64,000 nucleotides of DNA from Myxococcales bacterium. GTDB lineage: Bacteria > Myxococcota_A > Polyangia > Polyangiales > JAFGIB01. Numbering within the stretch: position 1 is the first letter of the stretch; the number at the start of each line of letters is the position of its first letter. Location of the stretch: assembly GCA_029880325.1 (NCBI GenBank), contig JAOUOP010000012.1, forward strand, positions 81,124-145,123, written 5' to 3'. The notes under the pieces are model-generated. The model searched no databases. It was given only the letters and a program-made list of their open reading frames with translations, and was not told the origin of the DNA. Of the stretch, positions 15,793 through 24,243 are shown in pieces. A program made the translations under genes and the position numbers.

Positions 15793-17184
15793 TCAGGGCA
15801 CCTCGAAGTGGGCGCTCAAGGGGGTGTCGGCCAGTTTCGCGACCTTTTGCGAGAGCGCCCAGCGCGGCTTGCCGGGGGTGTCGCGGCCGAAGGCCAGCTC
15901 CACCTCGCCGTCGGGGCCGGCGCCGAAGCCCAGGAGCAGCAGGTCGGCGCGCCCGTCGCCGTCGAGATCGGAGAGCCGCGCGCTGAGCACCGACATGGAA
16001 TCGCCTTCGATGCGGAGCAGGGGCGCCGCTGAAAGCTTGCCGTCGCCCGCGTCGCGTAGGCTGACGAGCGTCGGGTGGGCGTAGGCGACCAGCTGCGCGC
16101 GGCCATCGCCGTCGGCGTCGGTCAATTGCAGGTCGCGCAGGGCGGCAGTGGCGGTGAGCCTCTGGGGCGCAAGGCTGTCGCTGGCGCCGGCCCGCAGCCG
16201 ACTGAGGCCGTCGCCCGCGGCGTAGAGTTCGGCCTTGCCGTCGCCGTCGGCGTCGGCTGCCAGCAGCTCGCGGGCGCCCGGCAGGGGCCAGCTGCGGGGT
16301 TCCGCATCGTCGCCGGCACTGGAGAGCCATACGTGGAGCTGCGGCGGCTCGTCGCTGAGCACGGCCGGGTCGTCGCGGCCGTCGCCGTCGAGGTCGAGGG
16401 CTTCCAGCTCGAGGCTGGTCACCGGGGCGGGGCGGCGCGCGCTGCGCAGGGGGGAGGGGCCGGCGCTCAGGGTCCACAGCTCGGCGGCGCCGGCGGTCGT
16501 GCGCTCGCCCTGGTTGAGCACGAGCAGCTCCTGGGGCGCCTTGCCGTCGAGTTCGCGGCGCAGGAGCGAAAGGGGCAGGGCGTCGAGCAGTGCGCGCGGC
16601 TCGGCGAAGCCGCCTCCCCTTGCCCGCGCCAAAAGCCACAGGCTGCCGTGGCGTGCGCCGCCGCTGGCACCGGCGTCGAGCGTGGCCACGAGCAGATCGC
16701 GGGCGCCATCGCCATCGAGGTCGCTGGCGTGGACCGGAGCCGACAGCCGCAGCTTGCCGTCCGTGGTTTCCTGGCGTCGCAGGGTCACAAGACGCAGCGG
16801 CCGCTCGAGGCCGGCGCCGAAGGACAGCAGGTGCAGGCTGTGGCCGCAGTGCACGGCGACGAGCGGGGGCTGCTCGGGCTCCAGTGACAGCAGTGTCAGC
16901 CGCGGTCGCCCTTCGTCGCGGGCGCACACGGGGTAGCGCGCAAGCTCGGGGAGGGTGGGCGCGTTCGGGGCGCTGCCGGTGGTGTTTTCAGTGGTTGGCG
17001 TCGGCGCCCGCGCGGTCGAGCTGTCGCCGGCGCAGAGCTCGGGGCAGTCGCCATCGACGGCACGGGTCTCGGCCGCGCGGTCCGACCGCGTAGCCGCCGG
17101 CAGTGCGCCCCGGTACCACAGCACGCTCACCACCACGCCCCACAGGGCCAACACGGCGCCCATCGCGCGCACCATGCCACCCAT
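15793..17184 (-). CDS. FG-GAP/VCBS repeat protein
   Basis: Protein of 463 residues. An N-terminal hydrophobic segment (AVLALWGVVVSVLWY) acts as signal or anchor, followed by a Thr/Ala-rich linker with a few cysteines. The body consists of FG-GAP-like repeats marked by calcium-binding loops of type D-x-D-G-D-G: DLDGDGARDLLVA, DLDGDGRDDPAVL, DADGDGKAELYA, DADGDGRAQLVA and DLDGDGRADLLLL. These form a beta-propeller as in integrin alpha chains. Surface binding or adhesion is the usual role, and no catalytic motif is present. It is convergent with the lipoprotein gene at 15182. Confidence 0.85.
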   Translation of the reverse strand: MGGMVRAMGAVLALWGVVVSVLWYRGALPAATRSDRAAETRAVDGDCPELCAGDSSTARAPTPTTENTTGSAPNAPTLPELARYPVCARDEGRPRLTLLSLEPEQPPLVAVHCGHSLHLLSFGAGLERPLRLVTLRRQETTDGKLRLSAPVHASDLDGDGARDLLVATLDAGASGGARHGSLWLLARARGGGFAEPRALLDALPLSLLRRELDGKAPQELLVLNQGERTTAGAAELWTLSAGPSPLRSARRPAPVTSLELEALDLDGDGRDDPAVLSDEPPQLHVWLSSAGDDAEPRSWPLPGARELLAADADGDGKAELYAAGDGLSRLRAGASDSLAPQRLTATAALRDLQLTDADGDGRAQLVAYAHPTLVSLRDAGDGKLSAAPLLRIEGDSMSVLSARLSDLDGDGRADLLLLGFGAGPDGEVELAFGRDTPGKPRWALSQKVAKLADTPLSAHFEVP

Positions 17185-17308
17185 CAGGCGCGGGCTCCTT
17201 GCGTGCGAAGCGGGCTGGGGTGGGCGTCGGCGGGCATGGGATGAGCGAGGGCCAGGTTGGCGCCGAGGGTAGCCTCGGGCGCGAACAAAGCAACGCGTCG
17301 CGCGGGCT

Positions 17309-17599
17309 TTAGCCGCTGGCGTCTACGTCGTCCACGCCGCCATCGCCATCGTTCACGCTGCCGTCGCCCGCGTCGGGCCGGTCGATGCTCGCGTCCGAAC
17401 TCGCGTCCGAAGAGGAGGCGCCCGCGTCGGCGCCACGGCTCTTGTTGCCGGCGTCCAAACTCGGCGCCGAGGCGTCGGCGGGCGCCGTGCCGCCGCCGTC
17501 TGCCGTGGTCTTGGGATGGGGCTCGGAGGGATTGCCCGACTCGGTGCCGGCGCAGCCGGCGAAGAGCAAGCCCGCAAGCAGCCATGCACGCGCTTTCAT
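17309..17599 (-). CDS. small Asp/Ala/Ser-rich lipoprotein
   Basis: Protein of 96 residues with a lipoprotein signal (WLLAGLLFAGCAG) followed by TESGNPS and a long disordered Asp/Ala/Ser/Gly tail. The 'TESGNP' segment straight after the lipidated Cys is common in myxobacterial lipoproteins, often next to TIGR02147 regulators, as here. Its ATG overlaps the stop of the TIGR02147 gene, so the two are co-translated. No domain is recognised. It may be a surface-exposed stalk-like lipoprotein. Confidence 0.75.
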   Translation of the reverse strand: MKARAWLLAGLLFAGCAGTESGNPSEPHPKTTADGGGTAPADASAPSLDAGNKSRGADAGASSSDASSDASIDRPDAGDGSVNDGDGGVDDVDASG

Positions 17600-18513
17600 G
17601 TGCCGTCTCCGTCGCGTTCACTCCCCGTGCCGGTGGTGACCGTGGTCAGGGGAAATAGCTGAAAGTTGATCTGCACCACGTCGCCCGGGGCCCGCTCCAG
17701 CTCGGCCAGCTCAAGCAGCTCCTTGCGAAAGCGCTGGATGGCGCGCTTGGCCCGCTCCAGGCCCTCCTCGCTCAGGCACAGCGTCAGCGAGGAGATGTCT
17801 CTGCGCTTGGCGGGGATGCGGTCGAGGGAGCTTTTGGCCTGGTCGATCATGTTGCGGTGAAAGTTGGCCAGGTGCAGCGAGCGCACCTCGGGGCCGGTGG
17901 TCACGGTCGCCTCGCGCTGCCTGAGCCTGCCCTCGGCGTCGCGCTCGAGCAAGCCGAGCTCGAGCAGCGTCTGGACCGCCGTGGCCGCCTCGCGCGGACG
18001 GATCGGGGGCGTCAGGTGGGCGGCGATCCAGTCGGGGTCGTCGCGAAACTGCCGGCTGAGCACCAGCTCGCGGATGGCCGGCAGGTACCAGCGCGAGTGG
18101 TAGACGTCCTGGGCCAGCGACAGCCTGTGGCCTTCCTGGTAGCGGCGTTGGCGCTGCAGCCGCGCGTAGGCCCGATTGCGCGCTTCGACCGTGCGCGCCT
18201 GGTTGAAGGCCACCAGGTCGGCGAAGTAGCGCAGGCCCTCGGCGTCGAGGCCGCAGGCGCCGGCGAAGCGCTCGGCCATGGCGGCGGTGAGGTTGCGCTC
18301 GCCGTCGATCACGAGCTTGAGGTAGTTGGGCGAGCGTAGGCCGGCTCGGCGCGAGAAGGCGCGGAAGGAATAGCCCCCGGGACGGGTCTTGCGGTGCTCA
18401 TAGTGGGCGCGCAGGTAGGCCCGGTAGTCCAGGAAGAGGAAGAGGTCGGGGGCGTCGGGAGGTTCGGGCACGGGGGCTGCCAAAGTGTATACCCACAATA
18501 TTTGCATAAACAC
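17596..18513 (-). CDS. TIGR02147-family regulator-like protein
   Basis: Protein of 305 residues. The family landmarks are visible: DYRAYLRAHYEHRK near residue 28, FRAFSRRAGLRSPNYLKLVIDGERNLT as a helix-turn-helix, FADLVAFNQA, and a C-terminal SSLTLCLSEEGLERAKRAIQRFRKELLELAE segment. Members are frequent in Myxococcota and related phyla and usually sit directly upstream of a small lipoprotein, as here. A DNA-binding regulatory role is inferred from the N-terminal helix-turn-helix. The start (ATG 18513, or 18507) is uncertain because the family homology begins only at about residue 25. Confidence 0.85.
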   Translation of the reverse strand: MFMQILWVYTLAAPVPEPPDAPDLFLFLDYRAYLRAHYEHRKTRPGGYSFRAFSRRAGLRSPNYLKLVIDGERNLTAAMAERFAGACGLDAEGLRYFADLVAFNQARTVEARNRAYARLQRQRRYQEGHRLSLAQDVYHSRWYLPAIRELVLSRQFRDDPDWIAAHLTPPIRPREAATAVQTLLELGLLERDAEGRLRQREATVTTGPEVRSLHLANFHRNMIDQAKSSLDRIPAKRRDISSLTLCLSEEGLERAKRAIQRFRKELLELAELERAPGDVVQINFQLFPLTTVTTGTGSERDGDGT

Positions 18514-18565
18514 CGACTACCTGCGGGAAAAACGTTACTTGTATCCGAATCCCGTATACGCAAAT
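18487..18565. promoter_or_regulatory. repeated GTATAC / ATTTGC sites in a divergent promoter region
   Basis: Between the TIGR02147 gene (minus) and the DUF2330 gene (plus) two palindromic GTATAC sites occur at 18487-18492 and 18554-18559. An ATTTGC (18500-18505) follows the first at a distance, and its reverse complement GCAAAT (18560-18565) abuts the second. The stretch is much more AT-rich than its surroundings. This looks like a pair of operator half-sites around divergent promoters, possibly bound by the TIGR02147 protein. Function is inferred only; the first site overlaps the assumed start of the minus-strand gene. Confidence 0.4.
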
Positions 18566-18694
18566 CTGTCATTGGTGCTGGAACTCTCGGCCTTGGCGGC
18601 CCACGCTGGGGCTTGTCGTCGCCTTGCCCACCGGTTCCGGGGGGGGCGGTGGGCGGCACGACCGTTGGGCCGCCGAGGCCCGGGAGGAGAGAGC

Positions 18695-20389
18695 ATGGAG
18701 CTGCGACAACCCACCCTTTGCATCGCCCTGGGCCTGTGGGCCGCCCTGTGGGCGCGTCCGGCCGCGGCCTGCGGCGGCCTCTTTTGCAGCCAGGCCAATC
18801 CGGTCAATCAGACCGCCGAGCGTATCGTCTTCGCCGACCACGGCGACGGGCGCGTCACCGCCATCATCGAGATCCTCTACCAGGGCCCCAGCGAGAACTT
18901 CTCCTGGGTGCTACCGGTCGCGGGCGAGCCCGAGATCGGCGTTTCTTCGACGCTGGCCCTCGACCGATTGCAGAGCGCGACCGCGCCGCAGTATCAACTG
19001 CAGACCGTCGACAGCTGTCAGGATATCGTCGTGGCGCGGGCCAAGAATGGCGTAGACGGGGCAGTGGATGCCGGCGCCGCACTCGACATCGCCGTGCTCG
19101 CCAGCGGGGTCGTCGGGCCCTATGACTACAAGTTGATCGCACCGGCCCCGGGCCTGGATGACCCGGCCGCCAGCGCCATCGCCTGGCTCGAGGACAACGG
19201 CTACGACGTCGGCGCGCTGGCCTCCGAGCGCCTCGGTCCCTACCTGGCCGAGGGCTTGAACTTGCTGGCCTTTCGCCTGAGCAAGGATCGCGACAGCGGT
19301 TCGATCCGCCCGCTGCGGCTGACCTACGCGGCCGAGCATCCCGCGATTCCGATTCGACCCACGGCGGTGGCCGCGGCGGCCGACATGGGCATCCTGGTGT
19401 GGGTGCTGGGCGACAGTCGCGCCGTGCCCTCGAACTACAAGCACCTGGTCCTCAACGAGGCTCTGATCGACTGGTTCAATCCTGGGTCGACCTACGACGC
19501 GGTGGTCAGCGCGGCCGCCGACGAGGCCGGCGGCCATGGCTTCGTTACAGAAATGGCCGACGCGACCAGGATGCTCGAGGGCCGTGTCGTCACGGACTTC
19601 GAGCGTGGCGAGTGGGCCGACCTCGTAGGCGATGCGGGGGCCGACGGTCTGGAGTTCGCGCGGCGCAGTGCCAACCTCTTTTCCGAATGGGACGGCTTCC
19701 GCGAGGCGCTGGCCGCGGCGGTGACGCTACCTTCGGGGCAAAGCCTCGAAGACTTTCTGAATGACCTTCAATTCGGTGCCGCCGACCCGGGCGTGACCGT
19801 CGATTCCGAGCGTCTGCGGCAGTTGCTGGAGAGCGAGGTGGTGGCGCCGGTCTTCGAGACCCAGGATCTGCTCGACCAAAGCTCCTACTTCACGCGCCTC
19901 TACACCACCCTCAGCCCCGAGGAGATGAGCCTCGACCCCATCTTCGACACCAATCCGGATCTGCCTGCGGTGTCGAATGTGCACGTCGCCGAACGCCGCA
20001 TCGACTGCGACGGTGGGGTCAGTCTCACGCTGCCCCAGGGTACGGTCGTCGAGATCGTGGAGCCGGGGGTTTGGCCGCTCGACATCGGCGATGGCGACCA
20101 AGCGGCCGCCCGGCGCATCGAGCAGCTCGGTAGCAGCGGCCTGCCGGAAGTGCTGGTCGACAACGGCGACGTGCCGGACGTCATCGCCACGGGGGCCACC
20201 GATGGCGGAAGTTCGGGGCCCGCGGTGGTGCGGGGTGCCGGAGGGATTGACGGGGGCGCCGGCGATGGCGGGCCGGTGCTCGACGGCTGCGGCTGTAACG
20301 TGCCCGGGGGGCGTGGCCCAGCGGGCGGTGGCCGCGGCCCCTGGCTCGGGCTGCTGCTGGCGGGCCTGGTGCTGCGCCGCCGTCGCTGA
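18695..20389 (+). CDS. DUF2330 protein with MYXO-CTERM-like tail
   Basis: Protein of 564 residues. ATG 18695 has GGGAGGAGAG upstream and gives a cleavable signal peptide ending ARPAAACGG. The DUF2330 start signature follows: CGGLFCSQ..PVNQTAERIVFA, then ILYQGPSENFSWVLPV. The C-terminus has a Gly-rich linker, GCGC, a hydrophobic run (WLGLLLAGLVL) and RRRR, which is the MYXO-CTERM sorting layout. In characterised cases such tails are processed by a rhombosortase-like enzyme with attachment to the cell surface. DUF2330 itself has no known biochemical role. Confidence 0.88.
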   Translation: MELRQPTLCIALGLWAALWARPAAACGGLFCSQANPVNQTAERIVFADHGDGRVTAIIEILYQGPSENFSWVLPVAGEPEIGVSSTLALDRLQSATAPQYQLQTVDSCQDIVVARAKNGVDGAVDAGAALDIAVLASGVVGPYDYKLIAPAPGLDDPAASAIAWLEDNGYDVGALASERLGPYLAEGLNLLAFRLSKDRDSGSIRPLRLTYAAEHPAIPIRPTAVAAAADMGILVWVLGDSRAVPSNYKHLVLNEALIDWFNPGSTYDAVVSAAADEAGGHGFVTEMADATRMLEGRVVTDFERGEWADLVGDAGADGLEFARRSANLFSEWDGFREALAAAVTLPSGQSLEDFLNDLQFGAADPGVTVDSERLRQLLESEVVAPVFETQDLLDQSSYFTRLYTTLSPEEMSLDPIFDTNPDLPAVSNVHVAERRIDCDGGVSLTLPQGTVVEIVEPGVWPLDIGDGDQAAARRIEQLGSSGLPEVLVDNGDVPDVIATGATDGGSSGPAVVRGAGGIDGGAGDGGPVLDGCGCNVPGGRGPAGGGRGPWLGLLLAGLVLRRRR

Positions 20390-20562
20390 CTGATATTTGG
20401 GATACGCTCGACTTGGTGGAATAATGGCCTCGGCCTACGGGTTCGAGGCCTGGCGGGTGCTTTCGGGCCCGCTCCGCTTCGTTGACTGAATCCGCCACTC
20501 CTTGCTACAGGCGGCGGTCGCGGGCACGACACGGGCACGACAGAGCCAGGGTTTGCGCAGCC

Positions 20563-21546
20563 ATGATCGTCGTCGACAAGGTTTCGAAGTATTACGGCGC
20601 CAAGGCCGCGGTGTTGGATCTGCAGTTCGAGATCGGCCGCGGTGAGTGCGTGGGCTTTCTGGGGCTGAACGGCGCCGGCAAGAGCACCACCCTGCGCCTG
20701 CTCAGCTGTCTCCTGCTGCCCACCTCGGGGCGCATCCGCGTGCGCGACTTCGACGTCGTCGACAATCCCCATGAGATCCGCCAGCTGATCGGCTACCTGC
20801 CGGATTCGCCGCCGCTCTATCCCGAGATGACGGTGGACGAATATCTGCACTTTGCCGGTAGGCTGCGCGGGCTCGAGGGCAAGGCGCTCGACGACGGGCG
20901 CGCGCGGGCCCTGGAGCTATGCGCCCTGGGCGATATGACCGACGCTCCCATCGCGACCCTCAGCCACGGCTATCGGCAGCGCGTGGGTATCGCCCAGGCG
21001 ATCATCCATCGGCCGGCGCTGCTGATCCTGGACGAGCCGACCCAGGGCCTGGACCCGCTGCAAATCGTGGAGATGCGCAGCATGATCGGCGAGCTGCGCG
21101 GCGAGCATACGATCCTGCTCAGTACCCACATCCTCACCGAGATCGAGCAGACCTGCGACCGCATCCTGATGATGCACAAGGGGCGCATCGCCGCTGAGGG
21201 CAGCGAGCAGGAGCTGGCCGAGCGCATGAGCCGTGGTCGGCGTCTGCAACTCGAGGTCAAGGGCGCTGAGGCGAGTGTGCGGCAGGCGTTGGAGGCGCTC
21301 GAGGGCGTCTCGGACTTGAAAGTCGCGGCGGCGGCTGCGGCCAGCGCCGAGGAGCTGGAGGTCAGCATGGTGCTCTCCGACGACGGGCACAGGGCGGCGG
21401 TCAGCCGCGCGGTGATGGAAGCCGGCGTCGATCTGCTCGGCATGCGCTCGGTTAGCAGTGGGCTCGAGGCGGTCTTTGTCGAACTCAGCCGGGCCGCGGC
21501 GCCGGAGTCGGTGGCGCAGGGCGCGCCTGGCGGAGCGGAGGGCTGA
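20563..21546 (+). CDS. ABC transporter ATP-binding protein (GldA-like)
   Basis: Protein of 327 residues with all ABC ATPase motifs: Walker A GLNGAGKST (residue about 37), Q-loop region GYLPDSPPLYPEMTV, a signature variant LSHGYRQR, Walker B LLILDEPTQGLDP, and H-loop STH. A C-terminal region of about 100 residues follows the ATPase core. With the next three genes it forms a gliding-type ABC export operon (GldA, permease, GldG-like, DUF4340), a combination widespread in Myxococcota. An 8-base-spaced repeat of GGGCACGACA occurs just upstream of the ATG. Confidence 0.92.
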   Translation: MIVVDKVSKYYGAKAAVLDLQFEIGRGECVGFLGLNGAGKSTTLRLLSCLLLPTSGRIRVRDFDVVDNPHEIRQLIGYLPDSPPLYPEMTVDEYLHFAGRLRGLEGKALDDGRARALELCALGDMTDAPIATLSHGYRQRVGIAQAIIHRPALLILDEPTQGLDPLQIVEMRSMIGELRGEHTILLSTHILTEIEQTCDRILMMHKGRIAAEGSEQELAERMSRGRRLQLEVKGAEASVRQALEALEGVSDLKVAAAAAASAEELEVSMVLSDDGHRAAVSRAVMEAGVDLLGMRSVSSGLEAVFVELSRAAAPESVAQGAPGGAEG

Positions 21547-21550
21547 CGCC

Positions 21551-22276
21551 ATGGGCAATGTCGCCATCATCGTTCGCCGTGAGCTGGCCGCTTACTTGAG
21601 GACGCCCAGCGGCTACATGATCGCCGGCGCCATCCTGCTGGTGCAGGGCCTGCTCTTCAACACGCGTGGCCTGGGCGGCGGCGCCAAACTCTCCGCGCAG
21701 GTGCTGGCGGACTTCCTGCGCGACTCCAGCGGCACCACCACGGTGGCCGCGGTGCTGCTTTCGATGCGCCTCTTCGCCGAGGAGCGGCAGTCGGGCACGC
21801 TGACGCTGCTCTACTCTTCGCCCGTGCGCGAGAGTGAAATCGTACTCGGCAAATTCCTGTCGGCCTTTGCCGTGCTCGCTGCCATCACACTGATGAGCCT
21901 GTACTTGCCGGCGCTGATCTTCATCAATGGCAAGGTTTCGCTGGGGCATATCGCCGGCGGCTACTTCGGCCTGCTGTGCCTGGGCGCGGCCACGCTCGCA
22001 CTCGGAGTGCTGGGCTCGGCCCTGGGGCGCAACCAGCTGGTGGCCGGCGTGATCTCGGCGGTGCTGGTCTTCGTGCTGTTCTTGGCCTGGGCGCTATCCG
22101 ACGTGGTCGATCCGCCGCTGGGCACTCTGATCGCCCATTTCTCCCTCTACGAGCAGCACTTCTTCCCCTTCATGCGCGGACTGGTGCAGCTCAGCGACGT
22201 GGTCTTCTACGCCTCGGTGGTCTACCTGGCGCTCTTTTCCGCGACCCGCGTGGTGCAGAGCCAGAGGTGGCAATGA
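21551..22276 (+). CDS. ABC transporter permease (GldF-like)
   Basis: Protein of 241 residues with about six membrane helices. It begins NVAIIVRRELAAYLRTPSGYM, the standard start of ABC-2/GldF permeases, and has RLFAEERQSGTLTLLYSSPVRESEIVLGKF as the cytoplasmic coupling segment. It starts 4 bases after the ATPase stop and overlaps the GldG-like gene by 4 bases. It forms the membrane channel with the ATPase, and the transported material is unknown. Confidence 0.9.
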   Translation: MGNVAIIVRRELAAYLRTPSGYMIAGAILLVQGLLFNTRGLGGGAKLSAQVLADFLRDSSGTTTVAAVLLSMRLFAEERQSGTLTLLYSSPVRESEIVLGKFLSAFAVLAAITLMSLYLPALIFINGKVSLGHIAGGYFGLLCLGAATLALGVLGSALGRNQLVAGVISAVLVFVLFLAWALSDVVDPPLGTLIAHFSLYEQHFFPFMRGLVQLSDVVFYASVVYLALFSATRVVQSQRWQ

Positions 22277-24243
22277 GCGAACGCGTGAAAACCTCGAACG
22301 CGCTCGCCACCAGCCTGCTGGTCGGCTCCCTGCTGAGCCTGCTCGTGGGCGAGCGCATCCTGGCCCAGAGCGGGCTGCACCAGGTTTTTGGCTACGGCGG
22401 ATGGTTGTTGCTCCTGGTCTCCCTGGGCCTGCGCGGGCGGGCCTTCGCGACCTCCGAGGGCGATGTGCGCGGGGTGGAGCTGCGGCTTTTGGCCTGTTCG
22501 CTTTCGGCGGCCGCCTCGTTGCTGCTCTACGTGCTTTCGACCGATGCTGGCATCGAGGCCATGGGCCTGACAGCTGCCGCCGCCGAGCGCACCGGTGGCG
22601 CCCTGGGGGCCCTGTGGCCCGCGCTGCTGCTGGTCTCGCTCTTCGGCGTGCTCTTCATCGAGCTGGTCTACGTGCGCATGCCGGTGGCGGCCTCGGTCGA
22701 GCTCAGGCGCGTGCGCACCTCGATGCATGCGGGGCTCAGCCTCGGCCTGTCGATCGTCTTTTTGGTGTCGATGAACTACGTGGCGACCAAGCGCGACGTG
22801 CGCAAGGACGTCTCCTATTTCCGCACCAGCGAGCCCAGCCAGGGCTCGCTTCGGATGATCGAAAAGCTCGATGAGCCGCTGACGGTGGTGCTCTTCTTTC
22901 GGCCCGCCAGCGATGTGCTGCTTCAGCTCAGGCCCTACTTCGAGCGCCTCGCGCGCGGCAATCCGAAGCTGAGGGTCGAGGTGGAGGATGTGGCGCTGGC
23001 GCCGGACCTGGCCCGCGAACACAAGATCCGCGAAAACGGCCACGTGCTGCTCATCAAGGAAGACGCGGCAGGGGCCAGCGATGACAAACCCGGCGACAAG
23101 CCCGGCGAGAAGAAGGCGGACACCCAGGACGCCAAAAAGAAGAAAGCCAAGAGCGAGTTTTTCCGCGTCGGCACCACGCTGACCGATGCGCGCCGCGTGC
23201 TGCGCAAGCTCGACGGCACCTTCCAGCAGTCCTTTCGCAAGCTGGCGCTGCCCGAGCGCGCGCTGCATCTCACGGTGGGTCATGGCGAGCGCAACGCCCG
23301 CGCCAGCGATCTGAAGTCGGCCGACAGCACCGGCGCGATGGTTGAGATCCTCCGGCGCTTGAATCTGAAGTCCGAGCGCCTCGGCGTCTCCGAGGGGCTG
23401 GGCAGCAAGATCCCGGACGGCGCCAGCGCCGTGGGCATCATCGGCCCCAGCGAGCGCTTCATGCCCGAGGAGGTCGACACCCTGGTAAGCTACGTGCAGA
23501 AGGGCGGCCGCCTCTTGCTGATGCTCGACCCCGACGTCGACGTGGGGCTCGACAAGCTGCTGGCGGCCCTGGGGGTCCAGCAGCTGCCCGGCAAGGTCAC
23601 CAGCGACACCTTCTACATGCGCAGGACGCACACCCAGAGCGACCGCGCCATCATCTTCGCCAATAGCTACAGCTCCCATCCCAGCGTGAGCACCGTCAGC
23701 CGCCACCATCGCGAGGTGGCCACCATCATGGTCGAGGGGGCTGCCTTCACGCGTCTGGACGACGCGGCGAAGGCAGCGGCTCCCGACGGGCCCAAGCCGA
23801 CCACGAGCTTTCCCCTGCGCAGCGGCGCCAAGTTCTGGCGCGACCTGGATCATGACTTCAAGCAGGGGCCCGACGAGAAAGAGGAACTGTTGAACCTCAT
23901 CGTCGCCACCAGCTTCCAGGCGGGCCCGGGCGCGCAGAAGACGGGCGACAAGGGCGCCGATGAAGGGCGTGCCGTGGTGATCGGCGACGGCGACTTCATT
24001 ACCAACAAGCTCGCCGGCAACAACGGCAATCTCTTGGTCTTCGTCGACTCGCTGGCCTGGCTCGTCGGCAATGAAGAGATCGGGGGCGATGTGACCTCTG
24101 AACAGGACATCCCCATCGAGCACAGCAGCGAAGAGGACAAGGTTTGGTTCTACGCCACGACCTTCGGCGTGCCGGTCCCGGTGGTCGCGGTGGGGCTCAT
24201 GATCGCGCGTCGCCGACGCCGCCGCGGGGAGAAGAAGGCGTGA
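22273..24243 (+). CDS. GldG-like ABC auxiliary membrane protein
   Basis: Protein of 656 residues. Several N-terminal helices (to about residue 160) are followed by a large soluble region with YVATKRDVRKDVSYFRTSEPSQ, LTVVLFFRPASDVL and LLLMLDPDVDVGLDKLL, typical of GldG/ABC_transp_aux proteins. A final C-terminal helix (GVPVPVVAVGLMI) precedes Arg/Lys. An insert of about 30 residues rich in Lys/Asp/Gly (DKPGDKPGEKKADTQ...) lies near residue 275. GldG-type proteins are thought to transmit or couple force or substrate to the ABC permease. Overlaps at both ends show one operon. Confidence 0.88.
   Translation: MSERVKTSNALATSLLVGSLLSLLVGERILAQSGLHQVFGYGGWLLLLVSLGLRGRAFATSEGDVRGVELRLLACSLSAAASLLLYVLSTDAGIEAMGLTAAAAERTGGALGALWPALLLVSLFGVLFIELVYVRMPVAASVELRRVRTSMHAGLSLGLSIVFLVSMNYVATKRDVRKDVSYFRTSEPSQGSLRMIEKLDEPLTVVLFFRPASDVLLQLRPYFERLARGNPKLRVEVEDVALAPDLAREHKIRENGHVLLIKEDAAGASDDKPGDKPGEKKADTQDAKKKKAKSEFFRVGTTLTDARRVLRKLDGTFQQSFRKLALPERALHLTVGHGERNARASDLKSADSTGAMVEILRRLNLKSERLGVSEGLGSKIPDGASAVGIIGPSERFMPEEVDTLVSYVQKGGRLLLMLDPDVDVGLDKLLAALGVQQLPGKVTSDTFYMRRTHTQSDRAIIFANSYSSHPSVSTVSRHHREVATIMVEGAAFTRLDDAAKAAAPDGPKPTTSFPLRSGAKFWRDLDHDFKQGPDEKEELLNLIVATSFQAGPGAQKTGDKGADEGRAVVIGDGDFITNKLAGNNGNLLVFVDSLAWLVGNEEIGGDVTSEQDIPIEHSSEEDKVWFYATTFGVPVPVVAVGLMIARRRRRRGEKKA

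Noticed and set aside
15041..16927. 628-codon minus-strand frame across the FG-GAP gene
   Set aside because: The same strand in another frame encodes the FG-GAP repeats. This frame is Arg/Ala/Pro-rich noise.
20426..20450. GGCCTCG...CGAGGCC hairpin with GGTTCGAGG, looking like a T-arm of a tRNA or a terminator
   Set aside because: No acceptor or anticodon arms can be built, and no T-run follows the hairpin.
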